Part shown: positions 7,290-14,339 of the stretch, piece by piece
Layout: each line of letters starts with the position of its first letter
Position numbering within the stretch: the stretch's first letter is position 1
Assembly: GCA_964439435.1 (NCBI GenBank)
Contig: CAYTOF010000055.1
Coordinates: forward strand, 1-14,339
Reading direction: 5' to 3'
Source: CAYTOF01 sp964439435
GTDB taxonomy: Bacteria; Bacillota; Clostridia; Oscillospirales; QAMX01
Length of the DNA: 14,339 bases
Notes under the pieces: model-generated
What the model saw: only the letters and a program-made list of their open reading frames with translations
Database searches by the model: none
Told to the model about the DNA's origin: nothing
Made by a program: the position numbers and the translations under genes

Positions 7290-10200
7290 TCACATCTCCA
7301 AAAGCTTTCTCAAAGACCCACCGTCAGCATACAGTTCATCTATTAGCTCATGTGCCCAGACAGTATGGCGTTCTCCGTACTTTTTGACACCGGCAAATTT
7401 GATTCGTCCATTCATGCAAAGCTTTACTATGGCCCAAAAAGATAGGTCCACGTCTCCGCTGTAATCGAATACATACTCGCAAGTTTCTCCTGCTTTTATT
7501 ATAACAGGCAAAACTCTAGGAGAAAACTCTGCTTTTCCAAGAGCATTGTGTCCGAACATAGAGCCCCATGTCTCAATCGGAGAAGCTATATGCAGCTCTC
7601 CGCGCAGTGTTTGGGCAGTGTTGTTTTGCACAAACACTGAAATTCCATCTTCATTAAGCTGAACTTGCATTTCAGGGTCATGCAAACCTTCTTCAAAAAT
7701 ATCCTCAAATTGCTGACCGTTATGCTCATACAATAGGCGTAACAAGCCTTTTGAATTTTCATCCGGTTTTGTTACAATTGCATTCCAAACACGATAAGCT
7801 CCAGGTTCAATTTGGTAGTCAATTTTTGTTAAGTCTGCGCTCCATCCATCTGGTAATTCGAGTGTCAAAATACCTGAAGCTGATTTGTCACTGGAGTTAT
7901 TTGCTGCACTTATTTCTATTTTTATTGTATTCGGGCCAATTCTTTTTGGGTTTCTCCCTATAACAGCGGCAAAAGACATGAATCCCATGGGCATACTCCC
8001 AAGATCATGTTCCCAGGAACGTATATAGATTGGTTCTACTGGCTCTTGCTCGGGTCCCAGTATTGCGAATTTTATTTCTTGGTTTGGCACGGGTTTCAAG
8101 CAAATAGTGTCAATGGAGTGCGGGCCTTGAATAAGCTCAATCTCTTCTTTGTTGCCATTTTCTTTAAAAATGGATTCAGAAATAGATTCTTCCAACAAAT
8201 TGCTTTTTTCATATGATTCAATCGGGAATCCCAATTCAACCATTTCCATGTTTTCCAACCCATGGGGTTCAAAAAAACGCAATGTAATTCCACGATCATA
8301 AATGTCTTTTTCGACTCCGCTCATGGCCGCCATCGGGCAACCGCGGGCTTTCATAGCTGTCATGATGGTCCCTGTACCGGTCTTAATAAAGGCTTTTTGA
8401 GTGGGTAAATATGCTCCTTTGTGTGTTTTCTCAGGTTTTACATTAAATATCGGATCATTTAATTCCAAAGCTCGCCTATATACTTCTGCTTCTCTATAAC
8501 TGTTTTCATGAGGCAATAGAGAATAATGGAATATATGGCTTTTGCGCTCCGGCACCAGCGGCGTTCCTTCATTGGCATTACCTATATTTCCATAAAATTC
8601 TGCAGTATGGTAAAGCATCAAGCATAAAGTCCCGCCTTTTTCAACGCTGCAGGCAATATTGCCTTTATTTAACAGTGCGACGCCATAATCATCCGGAACA
8701 ATAGGCATATCTGCTAAAATGCAATTAATTTCCACTGTTCTGCCAACATTGAGTTGTTCTGCAATACTCGCTATTATTCTATTCAGAATATCAACATTAA
8801 CAGCTTTGATTAACAAGACATCAACTTTCTTGCCCCAAAGGTTATCTTCGTCCTGCATGAAAACAACAGCATATCCATTTTTATTCAGTTCGTTCTCAAA
8901 ATCTTTTTTAACACTTTTACTGTTTAAAAGGGCCTCTTCGTATTGGTTTTCTACTCCCTCAATCGACAGGACTATTCTAGTATCTGAATATAAATCTTCA
9001 TTGAAATGAATGATTTTTGACCCTATGCAACTTTGTTTTCTGTCTGGAAAAGGTGTTACAGGTACCGCTTTCTTTGTAAGTGCGAATAGCAGGTCCTGTT
9101 CCGATTTTTCAAACTCTGGATTATTTGCTCTTATGCACTGTGTCATTCCAAGGTTGAATGCAGCATTCTTATTGGCATCCGAGAGCTTGAAAGTCACGGT
9201 TGGACCAAAATCCAACCATTGGTTGGCAGCATAAACAGCACAATGGGAAAACATTGCGTATTGATGGGTTCTAAAATCCAGTGATTCTTTACTGGAAGCA
9301 CGAACTTGAGGTGCAAATCTATCATCAAATATTGGCTTTGCTCCATTTAATGCTACAGGGAAAGTCAAAGCCAAGAGATCATCTTCTTCTCTGTAGTCAT
9401 CTAATCGTGTCTCAAAATCGATGCGCGGTGAACCTGTATTCAATGTGATTGTCTGTGTGACTCTTACGACATTGCCAAGTGAATATTTAATAATGAGCCT
9501 TTCAAATAATCTGCTCTTCTCGGACTTTACTTCCGCTTTGTAGTCCATCGAAGAAAGTCGATGCCCTGTTGTATAAAACTCATGCTGTGTTTCCATTCGA
9601 TCGTGAGTTTCTTTTAACGCAACTAATGCGTTAGCAGGTCCTTCAGGCGCTTCTCGAATTAGTTCTTTTCGATTGAGCCGATCATAGAGAGATACAATTC
9701 CTCCTCCTTTATTTGGATCGACTTTGATTTTGAAAAAATCATTAGAAATAGTATTTTTATCGTCGTGCATAACCTTTACGGTTCCGGCATCAAGACCGCC
9801 TGGTAGAACTATGCTTTCTTTTTCTTTGAGGTAATATACTCTATATCCCAGAGCAGGAACAGCAACATGCGCTAAATATTTTGCTGTGAAGTGATCTCCT
9901 TTAAGCTCTGAGCTTAATAGTTGTAATTCTGCTTTGTGTCCGTCGAATGAGACCAGCTCATATTCTTCGGGATTCAAAATCAATTCGCATTCAAATTCAT
10001 TGTTTTCAATCCTTTCCCAAGGGTGAGGGTTAAAGAAAACAATTGGCGAATTCTCTCCTTCTGTATCTATACTTTCAGCTATGTATTTAGCTGCTTTATC
10101 TGTAATATCAGCAGCCAATTCGCATGCTTCTCTATATTGAACCATCAAATCCACAAACGAGACTTCGTTGTTCGTTCCGGTTATGGAGTCGTGATGCTGC

Positions 10201-12074
10201 GCACACAGAATCTGCCTCCATGCTTTGTCAAGTGCTATTTCCGGATATTTTGCACCATACATCGAAGCTATAACGCTGAGCTTTTCTGCAGTGATAAGAA
10301 GGTTTTCAGCCAGTCTGTTAGCTTGCTTAAAATCTGTCCGCGTCAAAGAAACACCAGCATGATATAGAGATATGTCTCGAGAAGTCAATTCAAATGGCGG
10401 ATTACCTTCACCATATATACGAGCACCATCATCCAATATTTTTTCCATATAGTCTTTTGGTGTTGCAAATTTTCCGTGTGGAGTTGTTTCATTCATCCAG
10501 GATGTATCCGCATCAATCGGGTATCCGGGAACAGTCGACAGCGCATTGGCATTCCCCTCACAAACTGACAGTCCTTTTTGCGCAGCATCTCCCCTACCAA
10601 TACCACCACGTCGATGCGGGAGATGACTCCCGTCAGGTGAGACATGCGAAAACAAACTATCTAACCCAAAGATGTGTTTGTCCCAACTGACACCGATACA
10701 ACCACCTTTTGCGCTCACTTGCGAAATTTGATTAAAATGACCAAAAACATCGCCTGGGGAATAGACATAGCACATGCGCCCAAGAACATCACGGTGATAT
10801 ATTTGACCATATAATAGATTGCGCACTATACCTTCCGGAGAAGATGTCATTTCATTTGGCTGATTATAAAAGCAGTCCGCTTCCGCTCTGCCTTCAGTAT
10901 ATACTTCCTTCAAGAACTCTCTGTCTTCGGGATATATGGAATAGTATGGATGTAGATAGTCAACCTCAGATATGATGGCTTTGTATTCGGGGTTTTCTCG
11001 CATACGCTGCAAAATGTTTTTTAGTATGTAAATGGCACCCATTGCATACACGCGCTGCTCTTGGTGATAAGTTGTGTCAAAATGAAATGCTGAGAACACC
11101 ATTTCTTCACCTTCAAATACAGGGCTTGAACTCGGTCTTAAAGGAAAAACACCTTTTGCGATCTCAGTTCCTTCTTGAGACACCTTTACAATACATGAGC
11201 CTGCACCAGGTGCAATAGGGGCACGAAGGAGGAATGTTTCCCCGTCTTCAAGCGATGGTATTTCCAGTACATTGCCGTTGTCAAGTTCAATCGTACCCTT
11301 ATTTGTTTTCCCAAAGGCAGCCGCAAATAAAGGGTAAAGACGATGTGATACACCATCACGTTTGGTGAAAGCATTAGTGACAGTTGGATATGATATTTTT
11401 AATGAACCACTACTGCAACAAATGGGATAGATCGAACAGTTTGTCATAGATAAGTCGACGCTGTCACATATGTACCCAGGGCGAAGCTTGAAAAGCAATA
11501 GGTTCAAACCATCACTAAATTTTACCGGGACAGCATGTCCCATTGTTGGCAATCCTTTTACTCGGCCGTACGGCTCATCGCTAATCAATTCGCCATTATG
11601 AAATAATCTGCCTCCGGAGTTTTCATAGCATATAACTGCTTCTTTAGGACCATTGCAGTTTACATATACAGCAGCATAAAACACACAGTTTCTCTGCTCA
11701 GTTAAGTACAAGGCATCGTCACAAGCCATGTCTGCATCGTCTGCATCAAAGCGCAACATGTCCCATTTGTTTATGCCTACACTCCAAACAGGTTCAGGCA
11801 AACCCAAATATTTGTTTTTACACTTTAGGCCAAGATAGGGTGCTATTTCCTTTTCGCCACCGTCTTGTTCAAGATAATCAATTTCCAATATTTTTTCGCG
11901 TTCATATAGATATTCAGTTTCAAACGCTCCATTGGTTTCATATACAAATGGCCCAAGAGTCATCCAGTCGAAATTTCTATATTTTTGTGGTTCACTATTT
12001 TGAGTCGCAATTTCAAGATTTGAAAACTCAATAATTTTAATCGGACCTTTAATTTTAGCAGTATAATTAATCAT
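7290..12074 (-). CDS. very large GH38-family alpha-mannosidase-like enzyme
   Basis: Predicted glycoside hydrolase family 38, retaining zinc-dependent enzymes that cleave alpha-mannosides. The catalytic signatures are H331-F-D333 (usually H-x-D of the zinc site), the nucleophile motif GDVFGHFNQI with D442, DGS (481-483), and QHHDSITGTN (626-635) with the zinc-binding His. The spacing of these motifs is compatible with the family. The three-helix region and GH38 C-terminal beta domains would follow to about 1000. At 1594 residues it is far longer than the usual 800-1100. Extra material is an N-terminal beta-rich part (1-320, including FHNGELI, reminiscent of a carbohydrate-binding jelly roll) and about 550 C-terminal residues. 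Within these, 1390-1470 resembles an NEW3-like beta sandwich (LELPDGWS). There is no signal peptide, so it should act in the cytoplasm on imported or recycled glycans. The start has AGGGAGGA eight bases upstream. No transporter or regulator is adjacent, so the substrate is open. Confidence 0.85.
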   Translation of the reverse strand: MINYTAKIKGPIKIIEFSNLEIATQNSEPQKYRNFDWMTLGPFVYETNGAFETEYLYEREKILEIDYLEQDGGEKEIAPYLGLKCKNKYLGLPEPVWSVGINKWDMLRFDADDADMACDDALYLTEQRNCVFYAAVYVNCNGPKEAVICYENSGGRLFHNGELISDEPYGRVKGLPTMGHAVPVKFSDGLNLLLFKLRPGYICDSVDLSMTNCSIYPICCSSGSLKISYPTVTNAFTKRDGVSHRLYPLFAAAFGKTNKGTIELDNGNVLEIPSLEDGETFLLRAPIAPGAGSCIVKVSQEGTEIAKGVFPLRPSSSPVFEGEEMVFSAFHFDTTYHQEQRVYAMGAIYILKNILQRMRENPEYKAIISEVDYLHPYYSIYPEDREFLKEVYTEGRAEADCFYNQPNEMTSSPEGIVRNLLYGQIYHRDVLGRMCYVYSPGDVFGHFNQISQVSAKGGCIGVSWDKHIFGLDSLFSHVSPDGSHLPHRRGGIGRGDAAQKGLSVCEGNANALSTVPGYPIDADTSWMNETTPHGKFATPKDYMEKILDDGARIYGEGNPPFELTSRDISLYHAGVSLTRTDFKQANRLAENLLITAEKLSVIASMYGAKYPEIALDKAWRQILCAQHHDSITGTNNEVSFVDLMVQYREACELAADITDKAAKYIAESIDTEGENSPIVFFNPHPWERIENNEFECELILNPEEYELVSFDGHKAELQLLSSELKGDHFTAKYLAHVAVPALGYRVYYLKEKESIVLPGGLDAGTVKVMHDDKNTISNDFFKIKVDPNKGGGIVSLYDRLNRKELIREAPEGPANALVALKETHDRMETQHEFYTTGHRLSSMDYKAEVKSEKSRLFERLIIKYSLGNVVRVTQTITLNTGSPRIDFETRLDDYREEDDLLALTFPVALNGAKPIFDDRFAPQVRASSKESLDFRTHQYAMFSHCAVYAANQWLDFGPTVTFKLSDANKNAAFNLGMTQCIRANNPEFEKSEQDLLFALTKKAVPVTPFPDRKQSCIGSKIIHFNEDLYSDTRIVLSIEGVENQYEEALLNSKSVKKDFENELNKNGYAVVFMQDEDNLWGKKVDVLLIKAVNVDILNRIIASIAEQLNVGRTVEINCILADMPIVPDDYGVALLNKGNIACSVEKGGTLCLMLYHTAEFYGNIGNANEGTPLVPERKSHIFHYSLLPHENSYREAEVYRRALELNDPIFNVKPEKTHKGAYLPTQKAFIKTGTGTIMTAMKARGCPMAAMSGVEKDIYDRGITLRFFEPHGLENMEMVELGFPIESYEKSNLLEESISESIFKENGNKEEIELIQGPHSIDTICLKPVPNQEIKFAILGPEQEPVEPIYIRSWEHDLGSMPMGFMSFAAVIGRNPKRIGPNTIKIEISAANNSSDKSASGILTLELPDGWSADLTKIDYQIEPGAYRVWNAIVTKPDENSKGLLRLLYEHNGQQFEDIFEEGLHDPEMQVQLNEDGISVFVQNNTAQTLRGELHIASPIETWGSMFGHNALGKAEFSPRVLPVIIKAGETCEYVFDYSGDVDLSFWAIVKLCMNGRIKFAGVKKYGERHTVWAHELIDELYADGGSLRKLLEM

Positions 12075-12097
12075 GATTAATTCCTCCCTATTCTAAC

Positions 12098-12127
12098 AGT
12101 ATAACATAAAAGTGTCTTAAAACGCAA
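12098..12127 (-). promoter_or_regulatory. extended -10 promoter for the GH38 gene
   Basis: On the minus strand, TTGCGT (12122-12127), an 18-base spacer and TATACT (12098-12103) are seen, with TGT directly before the -10. The transcript would begin near 12091, so the leader is only about 17 bases and starts almost at the ribosome site AGGGAGGA (12082-12089). Confidence 0.65.
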
Positions 12128-12128
12128 T

Positions 12129-12171
12129 AAATACAACTCACATTTCTCATTGCATTTCTTTCTTTGTATTT
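12129..12171. repeat. 8-bp inverted repeat upstream of the GH38 promoter
   Basis: AAATACAA (12129-12136) is the reverse complement of TTGTATTT (12164-12171), with 27 bases between. It starts two bases upstream of the -35 of the mannosidase promoter and could be a regulator site. In DNA this AT-rich, an 8-bp match can also arise by chance. Confidence 0.25.
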
Positions 12172-12238
12172 TTGTAGTTCGCAGAGCGTCAGAATTGCAT
12201 AATATTTATACTGTATCACTAAAAATGCGTCTCAAATA

Positions 12239-12278
12239 GAATGTTGATGGTTTTTCATATTGAATAAATCGAATGTTG
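12239..12278. repeat. direct repeat GAATGTTG, 32 bases apart
   Basis: GAATGTTG occurs at 12239-12246 and 12271-12278, about three helical turns apart. The second copy covers part of the -35 of the reductase promoter, and a shorter AATGTT recurs at its -10 (12295-12300). The spacing would suit a dimeric activator or repressor, but the evidence is slight. Confidence 0.25.
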
Positions 12279-12305
12279 CAATAAAGTGATGTCAAATGTT
12301 ATAAT
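12276..12305 (+). promoter_or_regulatory. extended -10 promoter for the aldo/keto reductase
   Basis: TTGCAA (12276-12281), an 18-base spacer and a perfect TATAAT (12300-12305) preceded by TGT form a strong sigma-A-like promoter. Transcription would start near 12312, leaving a leader of about 54 bases. The leader carries AAAGGAG (12353-12359) six bases before the ATG. Confidence 0.75.
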
Positions 12306-12365
12306 AATGTAAGTGTATAGAAACCAAACTCAAAAAACATAAAATATTCAACAAAGGAGTAACAT

Positions 12366-13490
12366 ATGCAATATAGAAGACTTGGTAAAGTAGGACAAGT
12401 TTCGACTCTTGGGTTCGGCTGCATGCGCTTGCCTGAGATTGTCATAAATGGCGTTAAAACAGTAGACGAACAAAAATCTATAGCCCTGTTGCGAGAGGCC
12501 TATAATCTCGGAGTGAATTATTTTGATACTGCTGTGTTTTATTGTGACGGACTCTCCCAATCGGTGCTCGGAAAAGCAGTTAAGCCTTTCCGAAATGACA
12601 TCTTTTTAGCTACAAAACTACCTCTACACGATAATTTTAAAACAATTGATTTTATGAAAACATTGGAAGAATCACTTTCTAAAATTGATACTGATTATAT
12701 CGATGTATATCATTTTCATGGCATCAACAAAAAGATGTTTGATACTATTATACGCCCGAAACAACTGATAGGCGAAGCGCAAAAAGCACTGGATCAAGGT
12801 TTAATTCGACATATATCATTCTCTTTTCATGGCGAGCCGGGTGAAATCGCTTATATAATTGAACAAGGAGAGATATTTTCATCAATACTTTGTCAGTACA
12901 ACTTGTTGGATCGCTCTAACGAAAACGCTATTGAAAAAGCTGCGGAAAAAGACATCGGAGTTGTGGTGATGGGCCCTGTTGGAGGAGGGAGGCTCGGTGG
13001 AGCTTCGGCTTTATCCGAAATAATTTCCCCTAATTCAGAATCTGCTACACCACAACTGGCTCTTCGATTCGTACTTGGTAACAAAAATGTTTCCTGTGCA
13101 CTTTCAGGTATGAGCACTCTTCAAATGTTGACAGAAAACGCGAAAATAGCATCCGAAAGAGAACCTATGACTGAAAAACAATTTGAACAAGCCGGAATCA
13201 TGCTTGAAGAAATAGAGCGTATGCGCGAATTGTACTGTACCGGATGCAACTACTGTTTGCCCTGTCCTGCGGGCATTGATATTCCAGCTGTTTTTAAAGC
13301 GTATAATTTGCATAATGTTTATGGGCTTACAGAAACAGCAAAGCAATCTTATGAAAATATAATTAAAAAGAATGATTACAAACCAATTTCAGAGCAGTGC
13401 TTGGAGTGCGGTGCTTGTATAGATAAATGCCCCCAAAATCTAAATATACCGGAACTTTTAAAAGTTTGTGCTTCTGAGTTGGCCAAGTAG
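12366..13490 (+). CDS. aldo/keto reductase fused to a two-[4Fe-4S] ferredoxin domain
   Basis: The 374-residue cytoplasmic protein has an aldo/keto reductase TIM barrel (about 1-270) followed by a ferredoxin-like tail. The four catalytic residues are present: D54 and Y59 in FDTAVFY, K84 in LATKLP, and H116 in DVYHFHG. The tail has two cysteine sets, C291/C294/C297/C300 and C345/C348/C351/C355, the second being a classic CxxCxxCxxxCP. Each set is followed by Pro/Ile-rich turns typical of [4Fe-4S] binding. Such fusions are widespread in anaerobes and are annotated as oxidoreductases, but their substrates and electron donors are mostly unknown; reduced ferredoxin may feed the active site. The start is clear from AAAGGAG six bases upstream. 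The gene diverges from the mannosidase across 291 bases, which hints at, but does not show, a shared role in sugar metabolism. Confidence 0.92.
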   Translation: MQYRRLGKVGQVSTLGFGCMRLPEIVINGVKTVDEQKSIALLREAYNLGVNYFDTAVFYCDGLSQSVLGKAVKPFRNDIFLATKLPLHDNFKTIDFMKTLEESLSKIDTDYIDVYHFHGINKKMFDTIIRPKQLIGEAQKALDQGLIRHISFSFHGEPGEIAYIIEQGEIFSSILCQYNLLDRSNENAIEKAAEKDIGVVVMGPVGGGRLGGASALSEIISPNSESATPQLALRFVLGNKNVSCALSGMSTLQMLTENAKIASEREPMTEKQFEQAGIMLEEIERMRELYCTGCNYCLPCPAGIDIPAVFKAYNLHNVYGLTETAKQSYENIIKKNDYKPISEQCLECGACIDKCPQNLNIPELLKVCASELAK

Positions 13491-13547
13491 TGATTTGTTT
13501 TTAAGTAAAGCCAGTGATTTTGAATGCAACGCGGTCAAAAAATAACA

Positions 13548-13575
13548 AGGTCGGCAACCGCTATCCTGCCGACCT
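13548..13575 (-). terminator. intrinsic terminator after the uracil-DNA glycosylase
   Basis: A perfect 9-bp GC-rich stem pairs AGGTCGGCA (13548-13556) with TGCCGACCT (13567-13575) around a 10-base loop, four bases beyond the glycosylase stop. Read leftward it is followed by TTGTTATTTTTT, a good U-tract. Read rightward there is no U-tract, so it would serve the reductase less well. Confidence 0.8.
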
Positions 13576-13579
13576 ATTG

Positions 13580-14131
13580 CTATATTGCTGCTAAAGCATC
13601 TTCAATTTTTCTTAGGTCTTCAAATGTATCTCCACGTTTTGATGGATCTCTGAGTAAAGCTGCCGGGTGATAAAGTGCCATAATCCTAGTGCTGTTGTAT
13701 TCATACCATATACCATGCTCTGCAGTTATTTTAAAATCTGGCCGTATAAATCTCATGGCGGCGATTCTACCAAGGCACACAATGATTTCGGGACGAATTA
13801 TTTCTATTTGCTCCAATAACCACGGAAAACAACTTTCCCTTTCTTCGGGAAGCGGATCCCTGTTCGCAGGCGGGCGACATTTTACAATATTTGCTATATA
13901 AACATCAGAACGCCTAAGACCAATCGAAGCCAACATTTGATCTAGTAATTTGCCGGCTCTACCCACAAATGGCAGGCCTTGTTGGTCTTCATTTTTTCCG
14001 GGACCTTCCCCAATAAACATTAAATTTGCTGTCCTGTTTCCGGAACCAAATACTAAATTTGTTCTGTGACGATGAAGCCCACATTTTCTACAGCTGTTGC
14101 ATTCTTCTAGTAGTTCATCCCAGTCCCTCAT
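13580..14131 (-). CDS. family 4 (Fe-S) uracil-DNA glycosylase
   Basis: This DNA-repair enzyme removes uracil arising from cytosine deamination or misincorporation, starting base excision repair. The 183-residue length fits the family. The [4Fe-4S] ligands are C14 and C17 (CRKC), C85 (VKCRPP) and C101 (ESCFPW). The active-site motif GEGPGKNEDQQG (41-52) is followed by LPFVGRAGKLLD, and the C-terminal motif is HPAALLRDPSKR (155-166). GEGPG in place of GEAPG is a common variant. The start is supported by AGAGGTG seven bases upstream. The gene has its own near-consensus promoter and a downstream terminator, so it is probably transcribed alone and constitutively. Confidence 0.95.
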   Translation of the reverse strand: MRDWDELLEECNSCRKCGLHRHRTNLVFGSGNRTANLMFIGEGPGKNEDQQGLPFVGRAGKLLDQMLASIGLRRSDVYIANIVKCRPPANRDPLPEERESCFPWLLEQIEIIRPEIIVCLGRIAAMRFIRPDFKITAEHGIWYEYNSTRIMALYHPAALLRDPSKRGDTFEDLRKIEDALAAI

Positions 14132-14159
14132 AAATACGCACCTCTAATTTAATGGATAG

Positions 14160-14188
14160 ATTTTACCAGAGCATTCATAGAATGTCAA
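14160..14188 (-). promoter_or_regulatory. near-consensus promoter for the uracil-DNA glycosylase
   Basis: On the minus strand, a perfect -35 TTGACA (14183-14188), a 17-base spacer and TAAAAT (14160-14165) preceded by TGG (extended -10) are present. Transcription would start near 14153, giving a leader of about 22 bases. This is one of the best promoters in the window. Confidence 0.75.
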
Positions 14189-14201
14189 ATAAACACCAAC
14201 A

Positions 14202-14220
14202 ACATAGGATACCTCTATGT
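14202..14220. terminator. small hairpin between the glycosylase and the upstream gene
   Basis: ACATAG (14202-14207) pairs with CTATGT (14215-14220) around seven bases. It lies about 57 bases after the possible leftward stop at 14277. There is no U-tract on the leftward side, so a terminator role is doubtful. Confidence 0.2.
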
Positions 14221-14276
14221 AGTTACTTTTTATATTAACTGCACTATATTTTCCATCGCATCCTCTAATAATGATA

Positions 14277-14339
14277 TTATTTTGTGTCAAGTCCAAATTT
14301 GTGTGTAAATTCATCTATTAGAACATCAGCGGTGTTCGT
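14277..14339 (-). CDS. possible 3' end of a leftward gene (partial)
   Basis: Reading leftward from the window edge, one frame is open for 20 codons to a TAA at 14279-14277 and ends IDEFTHKFGLDTK. The other two leftward frames meet stops within a few codons. The residues look like an ordinary charged C-terminus, and the position just upstream of the glycosylase promoter fits a gene end. No family can be recognised. Confidence 0.4.
   Translation of the reverse strand, partial: TNTADVLIDEFTHKFGLDTK

Noticed and set aside
12348..12560. Leftward open frame across the start of the aldo/keto reductase
   Set aside because: It overlaps the reductase ribosome site and N-terminal coding region and has no promoter or family signature.
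13700..14131. GEGPG instead of GEAPG in the uracil-DNA glycosylase as an anomaly
   Set aside because: This substitution is frequent in family 4 enzymes from Firmicutes, and all Fe-S cysteines and other motifs are intact.
1..14339. Mobile element, prophage, toxin-antitoxin, CRISPR or defence system
   Set aside because: No transposase, integrase, phage, Cas or paired small toxin/antitoxin reading frames and no repeat-spacer array were seen on either strand.

Overview
The window looks like chromosomal DNA of an anaerobic, AT-rich Firmicute, probably a member of the Clostridia. This rests on the gene content: a bifurcating Nfn-type transhydrogenase, an aldo/keto reductase fused to a two-cluster ferredoxin domain, an Fe-S family 4 uracil-DNA glycosylase, and the Firmicutes-style acpS/nnrD/alr neighbourhood. 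Strong AGGAGG-type ribosome sites and extended -10 promoters agree. I see no phage, transposon, CRISPR, tRNA or rRNA sequence, and no gap of 300 bases or more without a gene.

Layout, left to right. Positions 1-78 may be the 3' end of a rightward gene (weak). A rightward metallophosphoesterase (204-1442) follows with its own promoter and a strong terminator. It converges on a long leftward block. In transcription order from the right, that block is a 1594-residue GH38 alpha-mannosidase-like enzyme (12074-7290), nfnA and nfnB (7140-4860), a small two-helix membrane protein (4787-4284), acpS (4287-3868), nnrD (3805-2921) and alr (2737-1592). nfnA-nfnB and the membrane protein-acpS pair are tightly coupled. 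Candidate promoters before nfnA and alr suggest several transcription units rather than one.

The mannosidase is divergent from a rightward ferredoxin-fused aldo/keto reductase (12366-13490). Both have clear promoters in the 291-base gap between them. The reductase converges on a leftward family 4 uracil-DNA glycosylase (14131-13580), which has a near-consensus promoter and a strong terminator. The last bases may hold the 3' end of another leftward gene.

How the genes relate. nfnAB would balance NADH, ferredoxin and NADPH pools, and nnrD repairs hydrated NAD(P)H. acpS activates acyl carrier protein and alr supplies D-alanine for the cell wall, so the central block is core metabolism. The mannosidase and the ferredoxin-fused reductase are the more accessory part, and a link between them is only inferred from their divergent arrangement.

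Most of the window is ordinary. The points most worth a second look are the very large GH38 enzyme, the changed GNHE motif (ATHE) in the phosphoesterase, and the unnamed membrane protein between nfnB and acpS. I did not find a clear new multi-gene system.
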